This document shows, in pieces, positions 11,701-23,391 of a DNA stretch of 64,000 bases. How positions within the stretch are numbered: the first letter of the stretch is position 1; the number at the start of each line of letters is the position of its first letter. The position numbers and the translations under genes were made by a program. This DNA comes from Todiramphus chloris collaris (taxonomy: Eukaryota; Chordata; Aves; Coraciiformes; Alcedinidae), in assembly GCA_025345505.1 (NCBI GenBank), contig JANVCC010000270.1:3681722-3745721 (forward strand). The letters run 5' to 3'. Below the pieces are notes generated by a model. The model was given only the letters and a program-made list of their open reading frames with translations. It was not told where the DNA came from and made no database searches.

Positions 11701-14700
11701 TATTACTTCCCTGGAAGTTCATCATAAGTCCAAGTGTGTATTTTTACCTCTCTCGAGGTAAAAAATGACCAGTCTCAGGACTGTCAGCTCGATTGCTGTA
11801 CAGCAAGTGGCAAGAAGAGTGATGCATCTGGCTTTCTGTGCCGTGTCGGGGCTAGCAGCCCTGCTCGGAGTCCCCTCGACTGGGCTGTTTCACTCTGCTA
11901 TTATATTAAATATTTTAGGTTAAGCTTTGCCAGAGTGAATTCCTGGGAGAGATTTTTGTTTTTCACCTTTGGAACAATAACAAATCTGACCAGGAAGGGC
12001 AGTGGCTGGGGTGGGTAGGAAGGAAAGAATCATATAGGAAATAATTGTGTGGGAGGTTTTTGAGTATGAGGAAGTAGAAACCAAGAGTCGAGTCGGTAAC
12101 AGATACATGATGAATATATATGTTCAGCTATAAGTGGTATCTGCAGGGAAAATGGATCTATTTTTTGATTGCAGGCTTTGTGATCGCTGCTCTAATGTGC
12201 TCTTTGTTTTAAACTCTGCAGGTGAGTCTGAATTGGAAAATTAAGTGGGAGCAACTCTGAATGCTGCAGAAAACTCAGGCTGCAAATCCCAGCCCAGGCT
12301 TCATCTCTGGTGAGTTGGAGACTCACAAAGAATCACTCGGAGATTTGAACTGGGTGGAAAACGAGCTGACCACCCAGGAGTGGGCATGGGATGGAGGAAA
12401 GGAGTTCTCACAAGGTTCTCACAAGGACCTCGTGCTCTCTAGTGATGGAAACAAGAAAGTGTCCCGAGTTCCCAAACTGGCCAGTGCTCACAGCTGTCTG
12501 CTGGACACCTATGGAAGTGAGTTACTGGCATGGCAACTCCTCTTTATTTCCGTGGCTCTGTGTTTCTCCAGGAGCACAGCTGAGGGGCAGAGGAGAAGGG
12601 GGAAGCTTGGTCAGTGTGTGGATTACCAGGGAAGCCAAGGGCCGATTGTCTCCAGTGAGCTTCTGAAACCAGAAAGTCAAATGAATGGCAGCCTCTGTGG
12701 TTTTGTTCAGGGGACAGTTACGCAGGCAAACTGCACTTGTTAGAAAGCTTTTTTGCACTTTCTCTGATCAGATTGACATTTCTGTATTCATAATTAGAAG
12801 CCGCTGGATTGCTGGAGGATAATTTTCAGTAGTTGCAAGGTGAGAATGACTGGTTATTTGTGAATCTTTAATTTTTAAAATGCAGTGGCCTAAACAGTGC
12901 CTTCTGAGGTCCAGGGGAGGTTGTCATGTATTTAGAGTTAGAAATGGAGCACTACACTAAGAGCAATACCGACATCCAGGCAAAAAGATGCCTCAAATGG
13001 TGCCAGAAATAGAAGTTACTGGGCAGGACACTTATCTGTATTTGAACCTCGATGGTTTTCTGGTCATAGGGTGTTGCACCCTTGCAGATCCTTTTCTAGA
13101 GGCTCTCTTTGTAGGTGTTTTCTGCAGCGGGTGTGTGTTTTGTACTCGACTGTGCAGAAATTCTGGATGCCTTTGAGAAATAAGGAGGCTGTGCTCACCT
13201 TAGCCTGCCTGACCAGCTCTACTGCTCCTTGGGGGTCCCTCTGAAGGTCATCACCATGGTACAGACAGCTCAGCTGGTGTCTTGGCAGCCTTCCCAGTGC
13301 ACTTTTTGGGATACAGCTTTCCTACCTGAAACGGAAGAATTTGGGTGCTGTTTTCCAAACTAATTTTTTTTTTTTCTCTTATGCTCCACTTTGTTGTTGT
13401 TTGTCACCGTTTAGTTAAGCATCTCTGGCTTTGGGCCTTGGCACGAAGGTCTTTATTCCACTGCTGAGGGGATGTGTCGTGAGGGGCACTGTGATGCTCT
13501 GCTACGGAGAAGTGATCTTTGATATCAAAGGAATTTTACAAAGCGACACCACAAAGACCTGTGGTGTTTGTGCTGCTGCTGGCAGGAGTATCTGGAACGA
13601 AGATGCAAATGAGCTCTTGGGTGCTTCAGAGCTGAAAGAGAAGCAGCAGAGCTCAAGGTTGGAAGCAGGGTGAGGTAGCAAGCTTGAGTCTATGCACAGA
13701 AGTGCAATGTAGCTGCTTGCTGAATTCTGAGCCACTCTTGATCTTTCCTTCCTCCGTTCTCAGAAAGACACTGAGTTTGTCTCTCCCGTGGAATCTCCTG
13801 CTGCATCACATGCTTCGTGCACGGCAGAATTTTCTCTGTCACCTTAGCAAGGGTGTTTTGTTTGGCCTCCCATTCCTTATCCCCCACCCCACTTTCCTGC
13901 AGCCGAGGGGACTTGCCCAGTCAGCCAAAATCGCTAATTAATAGTGAATAACAAACACTCACAGAATCATTTAGGTTGGAAAAGACCCTTGGTCTTGCTG
14001 CAGTTATTTCATGATCTGTTTGTTTGCACAGAGTAGCCAGTGAGCAATGGCAAATAGAAAGGACAAGTAACTTGGGCTGTTTATGCTCAATTTATGAGCA
14101 GCAATGCAGGGACTACTTATCGATGAAAGCAGCACAATGCTTAATTGAAAAGGGTGAGAAAACCAATTTAAAGAGATGAGTTTAATCTTCCCAGCCTGTT
14201 GCTGTATTCAGGCAGGTAGTTATTTGTAATACACAATGGGAATACCCATTTACCACCTCCTTATCGTGCCATTTATTTTCAATATGTTGTATGTATTTAA
14301 AAATATTATAAATTATACCTGTTCTGTGATTTTTATGTAACTATTAAATGCTAATACATCAATTATAAAAATACAACATATACATTTTTAACCTGTTAAA
14401 GATTCTTACAACTATATTCTGCTGTCACTTACTTAGGGCTTTTGAGGTGGCCTAACCCTAAACTGTTTTGCTTTCAGAAGTGACAGAACTTGCCCAATCT
14501 TTCCTTTTCCTTGAAAGCACAGCTGTCCAAGGGAGTGCTGCTTTGGAAGGACTTTTGCAACCTTTGTTTTTTGACTCGGCCTGGAATGTGACACATTGTT
14601 ATCGCGGTTGCCTAAGAAGGCTTTGGTTGCAGGTTTATCATCTGCTCCAGGCTCATGAACTATTTCCCTGGGGACCACGCTGCATTCTTGATTTGCATGG

Positions 14701-15950
14701 CGTCTCGTGGCCAGCCAGCACCATTCAAATCCTGTCCTCTTGGCATCCTGTCTTAGGAAAAATGACCTTCTATTCTCCTTCGGTATCTCCAAGTTGCTAT
14801 TGAAAAAGTGCCTGCTGTTCAGGAAGACCCACAGGGGTGTCTGGCAAGAGAAAACAGCCTTCGAGTCTAGGAAGTTTCGGTGATGCACATGCACACACAG
14901 ACAGTCATCTCAGGAAAAGCAGAGACGTTTATGTTCCTGTCTTTGAAATGATAAAGAACACAGAAAAATCCCAAGTATGTACAGTATGGAACAGGTGCAG
15001 AGGAGCCCAGAGGCACCCGAAGGGCGACGCAGAAAACCCCGGCTTCCAAAACGCGGGCTGAACTTGTGTTTTGCGAAGTGCAAAGTCAGAATCCATTTCC
15101 AACATACAGTTTGGGTTGGGTTTTTTTTCTGTTTTTATTTTGGTTTTGTATGCCTTTATATTGTACCTTATTCTTAAGAATTCAGTTTTGATAGGAAGAA
15201 AAGAAATAACCCCTTTTTAGGAATCCCTTGCCCAAGCATCTTGCGGTTCATGGGCGGTAGCACTGCGGGCATTAAGACTTTTGTGGGCTTGTCAGGATCC
15301 CTGTAGAACAACATTTTTAATCCAATATGCACTTAATCATCTTAATTGAGGACACGAGTAAAGCTGTTGTAATTTTGGGAGCAGGTGCCAGCTATCTCCT
15401 CTACACAGAGCAATGACCCTCTAAAAATCACCTTTAGCTGATAGGAAAAAGTCTTCTTAACTAGCTCAGAAAAATGTCAATTGTGATTTTTATTTTATTT
15501 TTTTATCCATGAGAATTTTCAAAACGGCACAGAAAAAAAACACCATTTCTTTCCTCTTATGTTCATCAACCTGTCATTCCAAACTTCAACTACACATTCC
15601 CAATGGAGAAAACGGAACGATACGTTCCTGATTTATTTTGTAACAGCTCCTTGCAAATCTTAAAAGAAAAAGCTGAGGTACGTAGTTAAATTCCTTGCTG
15701 ATATGCATCTATTTTGTACAGGCTGCTCAGTTTGATGGTTATTTTTGTTGAAGGAACCCACTCTGCAGGGAGCATCTGCACGGTGATTTTTGGCATGCCT
15801 ACATGTGTGAGTCCACACACGAAGTCTCCGCAGCCTGTAGACCTACGATGACTTCAGGGGAAAAAGGATAAATCATGTTTTTGGCAGGTATAGGCTGGCC
15901 AATGTAAAACAAACTCCAGATCATAGAATTCTCAAGCCTTTCGGAGGGGG
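5756..15950. other. Intergenic DNA, no recognised gene
   Basis: About 10 kb between convergent genes. Open frames are short and unlike known families; the longest non-repeat frame, 12261-12743 on plus (160 codons), has no recognisable motif. A short CR1 3'-end remnant lies at 13958-13995 (minus), an AT-rich inverted repeat at 14282-14385, and purine runs G8-10 followed by A5 at about 11046 and 11340. Confidence 0.6.
13958..13995 (-). mobile_element. CR1 3'-end remnant
   Basis: Carries ACAGAATCATTTAGGTTGGA followed by AAAGACC, the reverse-complement 3' end of CR1. Only about 38 bases are recognisable. Confidence 0.6.
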
Positions 15951-16312
15951 AAGCAGCGTGAGCAGCAGGGCAAGGGGGGATCCTGCCCCTCTGCTCCGGG
16001 GAGACCCCCCTGCAGTGCTGGGGCAGCTCGGGAGTGCTCAGCACAGCAGAGACAGGGACCTGGTGGAGCGGGGCCAGAGGAGCCCCAGCGATGCTGGGAG
16101 GGCTGGAACCCCTCTGCTGGGAGCCAGGCTGGGAGAGCTGGGGGGGTTCAGCCTGCAGAGGAGAAGGCTCCCCAAGGGGAGACCTTCTGGGGGCCTTCCA
16201 GGGCTTCAAGGGGCCTGGCAGAAAGATGGGGACAGACTTTTGAGCAGGAACAGGACAAGGGGTGATGGTTTGAACTAAAAGGACAGTTAGACTGGAGAGA
16301 AGGGAGACTTTT
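15951..16312 (+). mobile_element. CR1 LINE fragment, plus orientation
   Basis: Shares nearly identical sequence with the CR1 at 5.2-5.6 kb (from GGGGGATCCTGCCCCTCTGC through GACTGGAGAGAAGGGAGA), with an internal loss of about 20 bases near 15998 and loss of the GGGCCTGTT block near 16246. Both ends are truncated. Confidence 0.88.
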
Positions 16313-19300
16313 TTTATAGTGAAGCTAATGCAATTTATTTATTTGAAGTGTTTTCTAGAACATTTAAAAACCCAGCTAAGGAACAGTGCCCTAGGAAACC
16401 TTGGCTCTCTACCCAAGCATTTTTCACTTATGTTTCGGTTTCAAAAATAGCCCTTGTTGTTAAGGATAATCTCAAGACAATAACAAAGTGGTGGTGGTGA
16501 TGATGATGATAAAAAAAATCTCCACCTCCCTCAGAGACTGGGCAGAAGTTCATACCCTGATCTTTCTTTCAAGAGTAGCCTTTCCCCATCACAGCTTTTA
16601 AGGCAAGTTGAATGTTGTTAGTGACTAAAAAAAAGTCCTATCACTGTGGAGCACCAAACAGGATTTTTTTTCCCCTTATTTTAACACCAGAAAAAATCCC
16701 AAACTGTAAGTTCTGTTCTCTTCAGATATGTATCTCCAGCATTGACAAAGCTGATAGCAAGAGCCAGAGGCTTATGTCCCCAGGTATGTGCTTTCCCAGT
16801 CCTCTGTCTCAGCACGTTTTAGGGCTGAATGTGACCTTGATGGTGGTGGGCAGGTTTCGTGGTGGGAGAAACCTTGAAACTACAACATCTCCCTGATTTC
16901 AGACTTTGAGGGCCTCCTGTTGCTGCTCCATGTCAGGGTGAGGCCAGGGAAACCCCTTCACCTTTCTCAATAATTCATTTCTTGATGCTATTCCCAGGTT
17001 TTGGTCTGGGATGCTAAAAGCCAGTGATGCAGATGGCTACAGCCTGGCACAGTTATAGGCTCCCGTGCTGGGTTTTCTGTTAATCCTTTGATTCAGTTTA
17101 ACCAGGTAGGTTTACTTTGATTATACAATAAACTCTTCAGGTAGCAACGCTGAATCTAATTGCAGTCAACCAGCACCACTTTAGTGCTTAATAATGTTTG
17201 TTCTGACAAGTCCTCAGAACTCACTGTTGAAACAAAGCCGTTGTGCTCACTTCTCATTAAAAAGAAAACAATGCAAATGTCAGTAATTCCTTTTCTCTCT
17301 CAGGAAATGTTTAATGGATGTGGTTTGATGTCTGTTGTTGTTTGCTTGGGCTTTTTTGGTTTATTTTTTTTTTAGTCTCCTATAACATTCTTATGTGCCT
17401 GTTGATAGAAAGCTGTGAACAGAAAACTTCTATAGAATATTGCTGAAAATCTTTGGTAATGATTTTATATTTAAAGAAATACATTATTTCAAAACTAAGC
17501 AAAAATGGAAATACTTTTTTACAAAAGCTTTTTTTTTTCCAGCTACAAACTTTCAAGCAGACAACACAGAAAATATTTATAGTGCTCTTTGGAAACCTCT
17601 TTTGCTTTGTGTTAACAGTGGGAAATCAATCAGGCCTAATTCTTACTATTGTCATTAATATTTTTTTGGAAGGTGGGCATTACTTAGTGAAGAGAGTATC
17701 TGAAATATGCTGCAATTTCTCCCCAAAACAAACTTTTTGCTTCTCTGATAATGATAGACTCTAACAAAACAAAACAAAAAAAATCTACAATACTGCTGAC
17801 TCAAACTGTTCATTTGAACTTTAGTCTGGAGGAATCTGTGAGGTTCATTGCTAACTGGGATAGAAAGCCTAGCTGAAAGTGATCACCTGCATTGCATTGG
17901 GACTGCAGAACCACAGAATGTTAGATGGTTGTTTAAAGAGGAAAAAAACCAAGAGAAGAAATTGCCTGAGTGGACTAATACTAGCTCTGTGCACAGGATC
18001 TTTTCATTCCTGGCTAGCTAGACAATGTTTTGCTAGGCATTCCTCTCCCCAGGGGCCCACGTCCTCATGTGAGTATTAACATACATACCCCTCTAAAAGA
18101 TTTTGGGCATGTCCAGCTGAGGTCATGGTAATTAGAGACAGAAAAGACCCTTTGGGTCACCATGTCTTTCCTCCTGCCAGTGCAGCTCTGGGGTTTTCAG
18201 GAGATGTATTTACAATTGATTTAACAAAGCTTTGCAGAAGTGACTCGAGACAAGTCGAACGCTCTTTGCTGGGCAGCTGTTCAATATCCAATAGACCATG
18301 AGAATGTTTGTCTTTTTCCTTGATGTTTTCTTATATTTTCCTTTGCTACAACTTTTTTTCATCCGATGGGCACCTGAGAATCTGCAGTAACAATTCAGTT
18401 TGGAGCTTGTCTGTCATTAGCAACTTGCTACTTCATCACGCAGGGCGTTTGCTTGCTCCCTGAGTAGATATTTGGTTCAGAGCTCAGCATGTGATGTGGA
18501 CTTTCCTACTTTTTATTATTCTGTTGTTGAGCCATTTTCTTTCCTTGGAACTCTTTCTGAGCTTAAAAAGTCAAGTTTGCTACATGTGAACAACAACATG
18601 TCAAAGTCAGGCCTGCAAGTGAAGATTTGGGGTTAAGGGAGGTTTGGGTTGAGGGAGAAAAGTTGGGTTTGGTTTTTTTCTTCTGACTTGCTACTTGTTA
18701 CTCACAATTCTGTCTTGGTTAAACTGTGTTTGCTGGTTAACACTGCCTCTCCCCTACACCTCCTTTGACTAGATTTAGAAGACTGATTATAAACTCACTT
18801 AATCTGGGTTTACATCATTGTAATTCCATATGGTAAAAGCCATGACTGCTTGATAGCAGCTTTTACCTGTTTTCTCTGGAGCTAACTGGTACAAGTCAGA
18901 GGTTGGCATTTCTATTGCCACTGCATGTCCTCCCTTGCATGTGCTAATGTAGCTATTTACCAAGAGATGTTTTTCTTCCCGTCTTCTTCACTGGGTACTG
19001 GAAAGCTGGGTGATCTTGGGTTCCTTCCAGCCTGGGTTAACCCGTGATCCTATGGACCTGTTTGAGCTGACAGTGGATAATCCAGACACACTGAGGACAT
19101 TTCAGTCAAAAAACATGCAGTAGAAATTCATTGTCTGCTCCTCTTGCCATAGCTGTGTTTTCACAAAGAGCCACAGGATTTTAAATTTAGGGTTTGTTAG
19201 TTTTTTTTTTTTTATTTTAATAATTCTCAGAATTTATATCTGTGTTTTCTTTGCTCTTTTCTGGTATCATACACTACAATAGATGACAGCTTTTCTCACT

Positions 19301-21784
19301 GGTGAGCTAAATCGCCTGCCAAGCTCTGCTTTGCAGTCAAACTGTTGCTTTTACAGGGAAGATAGAAGATTAAAAAAATAAAAATAATAAAAAAAAATAT
19401 AAAAATCACAGAAAACCCCCAGCAACTTCCAAATAGCAGAGAGACAGCAGGGTGCCTTACAGAGATCCATGCTCACACAGCCACCTTCCACAATTGCAGC
19501 GGTTTTACTGCAAGAGATGCTATTCCTGCTCACGTGCCTGGCGGCATCTTCTGGATGTCTGTTAGTTCTGTTTCTTCTTTGTGAGACACTAGGAGGGTTT
19601 GGAGCAAGCGAGTGTGTTTTCTAGAACACATCTCCCTTAAAAACAAACAAACAAACCACAAAACAAATAACCTGACATCTTTAAGTGGTGTGGGATATTC
19701 ATGGTGTAAATAGAAGCTGGCTTTCCGTTGCGGGCGAGGGCTGCTCTCCCTGCTGCCACTGCAACCTCGCCGCTTGAAGAGTACTGTGAACATCTGTGAC
19801 ACCCTGGAGATCATAAGGGAAGAAAGCAAAGGCAAGTTGGGGGAAAAAAACTAATCTATGTCACCAACTCCAGGGTTAAAATGTATTTTCTATCTCTTAC
19901 GCAGGGTTCTGATTCCTGTCCTTACACCACTGGGGGGTTTGGTTTTTTTAAAACAATTCTGAAAGTTTCTGATAAATACTCTTTTAGGTTCATTGAGCAC
20001 TTCTACACAAAGAGAAAGAAAAGACTTGAAAAGCTGTCTCTTGGGCTGTGAAGTAATTCTGTGTTTTCTAGATGCCTCTCTGTCCTCACATTGGTCTCAC
20101 CAGGTACCCACGGAAACTGGGGCTGCAGAGCCAGCTGGAGCAAAAGGGTTTGGTTTGTAGGAACTTCCAAATCTCTGGTTTACTCCTTGTCACTGCTTGT
20201 TGGGAAGCAAAAGGAGTCTGAAAGAAGAGTATCTGCCATTCTGGCCTTTCTTGGGAGCTCTGTGTTGTGCAAGCCTATTGTTAAGTAGATTCTTGTGTCC
20301 GTCAGGTTTAATTATGAGAGAGAGAGAACAGGAATGAAATGGCTAGTGAAAAGTCTCCAGAGCATCACTTCACGTAGATTATCAGATATAACCTTTTTTG
20401 CCTTTATGGTAGAAGATGAAAGTTCCATTTAATTGCAGGGGACAAAATCTTGATGTTGTTTACACGTGGCTATTGCCAGTGCGACGAAGAACAGAATTTG
20501 CTCCGCAATCTCAGTCCCCTGCGTGCGCTTTTATGTCATCATTTTTCTTATACCTGCTTGCACGCATGTGTAAAGAAGCTGTTTGCTTCTTTAGAGTCTG
20601 GATGAGAGTGAAACATCCAAATCCCTCTTTATCTTTTGTTATTGTTTTGTCACGGGAAGAACACTCCATCAGTTATGGCATTTGACTCGACTGGCCGCGA
20701 GCAGCCTGGCGTGAGGCTGGAATCAATGCAGCACGGCTACAAACAATGTGCTTTGTCCCTTCAGCTGGACGTGGTAACATCATTTACTGCCACGGCGTTG
20801 CCAAGGCACACCCGTGTTGCCACTGTCAAACTGATGTCAGTTTAGATGGGCGCAGAGATAGAACTTAATTCAGCTGTCTACATGATGCGAGGCCACGGCT
20901 CACGACAAAGCAGCAATGCTGCTCCAAGCTGGTGAGCTGGCAGTGGGGCTTGGGGGAAGGGAGGGCAGGAGAGGAAGGTGAGTGGGAAGAAAACAAATAG
21001 GGAGCCCTAATGCCAACAAACGTGTTTAGATTGATTACTTGATAACTTCGCTTTTCAGCTCGGTATGACCATGTGAACTTTGTGACCAAAACTCTACTGA
21101 GACAATAGACGTAGCTGTGTAACCTTTACTAATTAAAACCATAATAACAAGTGACTGCAGGGGGATGCATAATTTAGTGGATGGCCAAAGTTAAAGCCCA
21201 GTGGAAACTATTTTTGCATGCAGACTTTTCCTAAAGCACGGGGCATAAATGGCTCCTACTACAACCAAACCCAAGCTGGGGGGAAGAACAACTGCATCCT
21301 TGGCATTATTTTTCTGTCCCCTTTAGCAGTTGCTGCTGGTGTTGCTGGAAGCCACGTGTCCAGCACAGAGCAGCACGCTCGTGTCACTTTGGCAGGGCTG
21401 GAGCAAACCATGCTCCTTCCACCTCCACGCCCCTGACTCCATCCTCTCCTCGCACAGGAATCCCCTAATCAGGGAAGTATGCACAGCCCGTTTAGCAAGG
21501 GTTCAAATCCATTTGGATGAAATTCCAGGGTTGCAGGGATAACAATGGCAGGAAAGAGAGGTCCTTGAGCTGGCCCATGCTGCCCGCCTGTAGCAACACG
21601 TTGTTGGCAAGCTCTGCCTGCTGCCTCCTGCTGCCTGCCCTTGGAAAGCCCCAGCTGCTCCCGGCACCGCGGAGAACCGAAAGCTCACAGCGAGTGGAGT
21701 TAAAGGGCAAAACCTCTCCATTAAATATGGAATTATTCTATGACCGTACCCCTTGCCCAAACCCTTCCATACCTGATAAGATGC
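16313..21784. other. Intergenic DNA, no recognised gene
   Basis: 5.5 kb of mostly unique AT-rich sequence. It has a GTG/ATG short repeat at about 16488-16510 and a plus-strand CR1 3' remnant at 19005-19055. No credible exon was found. Confidence 0.6.
19005..19055 (+). mobile_element. CR1 3'-end remnant
   Basis: Carries CTGGGTGATCTTGGGTTCC, then TTCCAGCCTGGG and GTGATCCTATGG, the plus-strand 3' end of an old CR1 including its terminal octamer-like sequence. Confidence 0.6.
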
Positions 21785-22455
21785 CCAGCAAAAAAGGACC
21801 TGGGGGTGTTGGTTGACAGCTGGATGAATGAGCCAACAGTGTGTCCAAGTGGCTAAGAAGGCAAATGGCATCCTGGCTTGGATCAGCACTGGTGTGGCCA
21901 GCAGGACTAGGGCAGGGATCGCCCCCCTGTACTCAGCACTGGTGAGGCCACACCTCGAATACTGGGTTCAGTTTGGGGTCCCTCACTCCATTATGGTGCT
22001 GGAGCACACCCAAAGAAGGGCGATAAAGCTGGGGAAGGGTCTAGAGCATGAGTCTGGTGAGGAGCAGCTGAGGGACCTGGGCTTGTTCAGCCTGGAGAAA
22101 AGGAGGCTCAGGGGAGACCTTCTGGCTCTGCCAGCTCCTGACAGGAGGTTGGAGACAGGTGATGCCAGCCTCTTCTCCCAAGGAGCAAGAGACCAGAGAA
22201 GAGAAAATGGCCTCAAGTTGTACGGGGGGAGGTTTACGTTGGACATTAGGAAAAATTTCTTCCCCAAAAAAGTTGTCAAGCCCTGACCCAGGCTGCCCAG
22301 GGCAGTGATAGATGTGCCATCCCTGGAGGGGTTTAAAAGCCTTGGAGATACGGTGCTGAGGGCCGTGGTTTAGTGATGTCTTGGCAGTGCTGAGTTAATG
22401 CTTGGACTTGGAAAGAGACCTTTAAGATCAAGCAAAGCAATCTTATGATTCTAAA
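21785..22455 (+). mobile_element. CR1 LINE, older subfamily, plus orientation
   Basis: Blocks GACCTGGGGGTGTTGGTTGA, GGCATCCTGGCTTGGATCAG, GAATACTGGGTTCAGTTTGG, TTCAGCCTGGAGAAAAGGAG and GTTTACGTTGGACATTAGG are the standard ORF2 C-terminus of CR1. It ends near the octamer-like ATGATTCT at 22447. The open frame at 21828-22286 is a remnant of the reverse-transcriptase protein's C-terminus. Sequence differs clearly from the 5-kb group of copies. Confidence 0.92.
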
Positions 22456-23029
22456 TCTCCTTTTCAATCCCTTGGGAGTTTTAGGTGGGCTGGTGTGTTA
22501 GCAAGTGGTGAATTCCCTGTTTCCCCTCACTTCTCTCCCACTGGAAAACCCTCTCGTAGACACCCCAGCGTGAGCATCCTTTGCATCACAAGCCCAGATC
22601 TCGGGTATCTTCGGTCTGAGGGAAATCAGGCTTTGCCCAGCGCTCCTCCAAGCTGCAGCCTAAGAGATGTTTCTCTACCTGCCTCTGACCCCAAGGCGAA
22701 GAAGGAGGAGGGACTGGAGGGCTTGTCCAAGTTAGAACATTTTTTCAGTTCCAACATGCCACGCAGTGCTCCGATTGCCTGATAACGACTGTATGGGAAA
22801 ATTCCATCTTATCAATTCGTTTAAAATGTTTTTCTCATCGGGGAATAGGAGACGGCGCTCACCCGAGCAGACAGGGAACGTAGGAGTGCTTTGTGAGTGA
22901 GCTGGGAAACTCCAGACCCCAGCAGTTAAGCAAAACAAACCAGAAACTCCTAAAAAGCAACATCACCACTAGAAGGAAATACATTTTTTTCTGTCGCTGT
23001 AATGACCAGATCAACCTCATTTCCATCGT
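22456..23029. other. Intergenic DNA, nothing recognised
   Basis: Unique sequence between a CR1 and the pyrimidine-rich low-complexity block. Confidence 0.5.
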
Positions 23030-23226
23030 GACTGGTTTGTTTGGTTTAGTTTTTGTGGGTGGTTTGGGTTTTTGTTGGTTGGTTGGTTGATTTTTTTCCC
23101 GTTTGTTTGTTTGTTTTGGTTGGGGTTTTTGTTTGTTTGGGGTTTTTTTTTTAATTTATTATTTTGTTGGGTGTTTTTTCCAGCTGATGACAACAGCACA
23201 TTCATGAACTCATGTCCTACATCCTA
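23030..23226. repeat. G/T-rich low-complexity block
   Basis: Runs of TTTG, GGTT and TTTTT (for example (GTTT)3-4 near 23100-23115 and 23130) with almost no A or C on the plus strand up to about 23180. It directly precedes the pyrimidine minisatellite. Confidence 0.75.
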
Positions 23227-23391
23227 TCCTTTCCTTTCCTTTTCCTTTTTTCCTTTTCCTTTTTTCCTTTTCCTTTTTTCCNNNNNNNNNNTTTCCTTTT
23301 CCTTTTTTCCTTTTCCTTTTTTCCTTTTCCTTTTTTCCTTTTCCTTTTTTCCTTTTCCTTTTTTCCTTTTCCTTTTCCTTTCCCTTTCCCC
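23227..23391. repeat. Pyrimidine minisatellite (CCTTTTCCTTTTTT)n with assembly gap
   Basis: All bases are C or T apart from ten Ns at 23282-23291. The main unit is 14 bases (CC, four T, CC, six T), decaying to CCTTTT and CCCTTT at the right edge. The true copy number is unknown because of the gap. Confidence 0.93.
23282..23291. other. Assembly gap (10 N)
   Basis: Ten undetermined bases inside the minisatellite; the round number suggests a placeholder of unknown true size. Confidence 0.98.

Noticed and set aside
12261-12743. 160-codon plus-strand open frame
   Set aside because: No domain, signal or family resemblance; length is within chance expectation for the window's base composition. Kept only as a side note to the mini-exon finding.
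18121-18180. Possible very old CR1 3' end (AGACCCTTTGGGTCACC)
   Set aside because: Only a short weak resemblance; could be chance.
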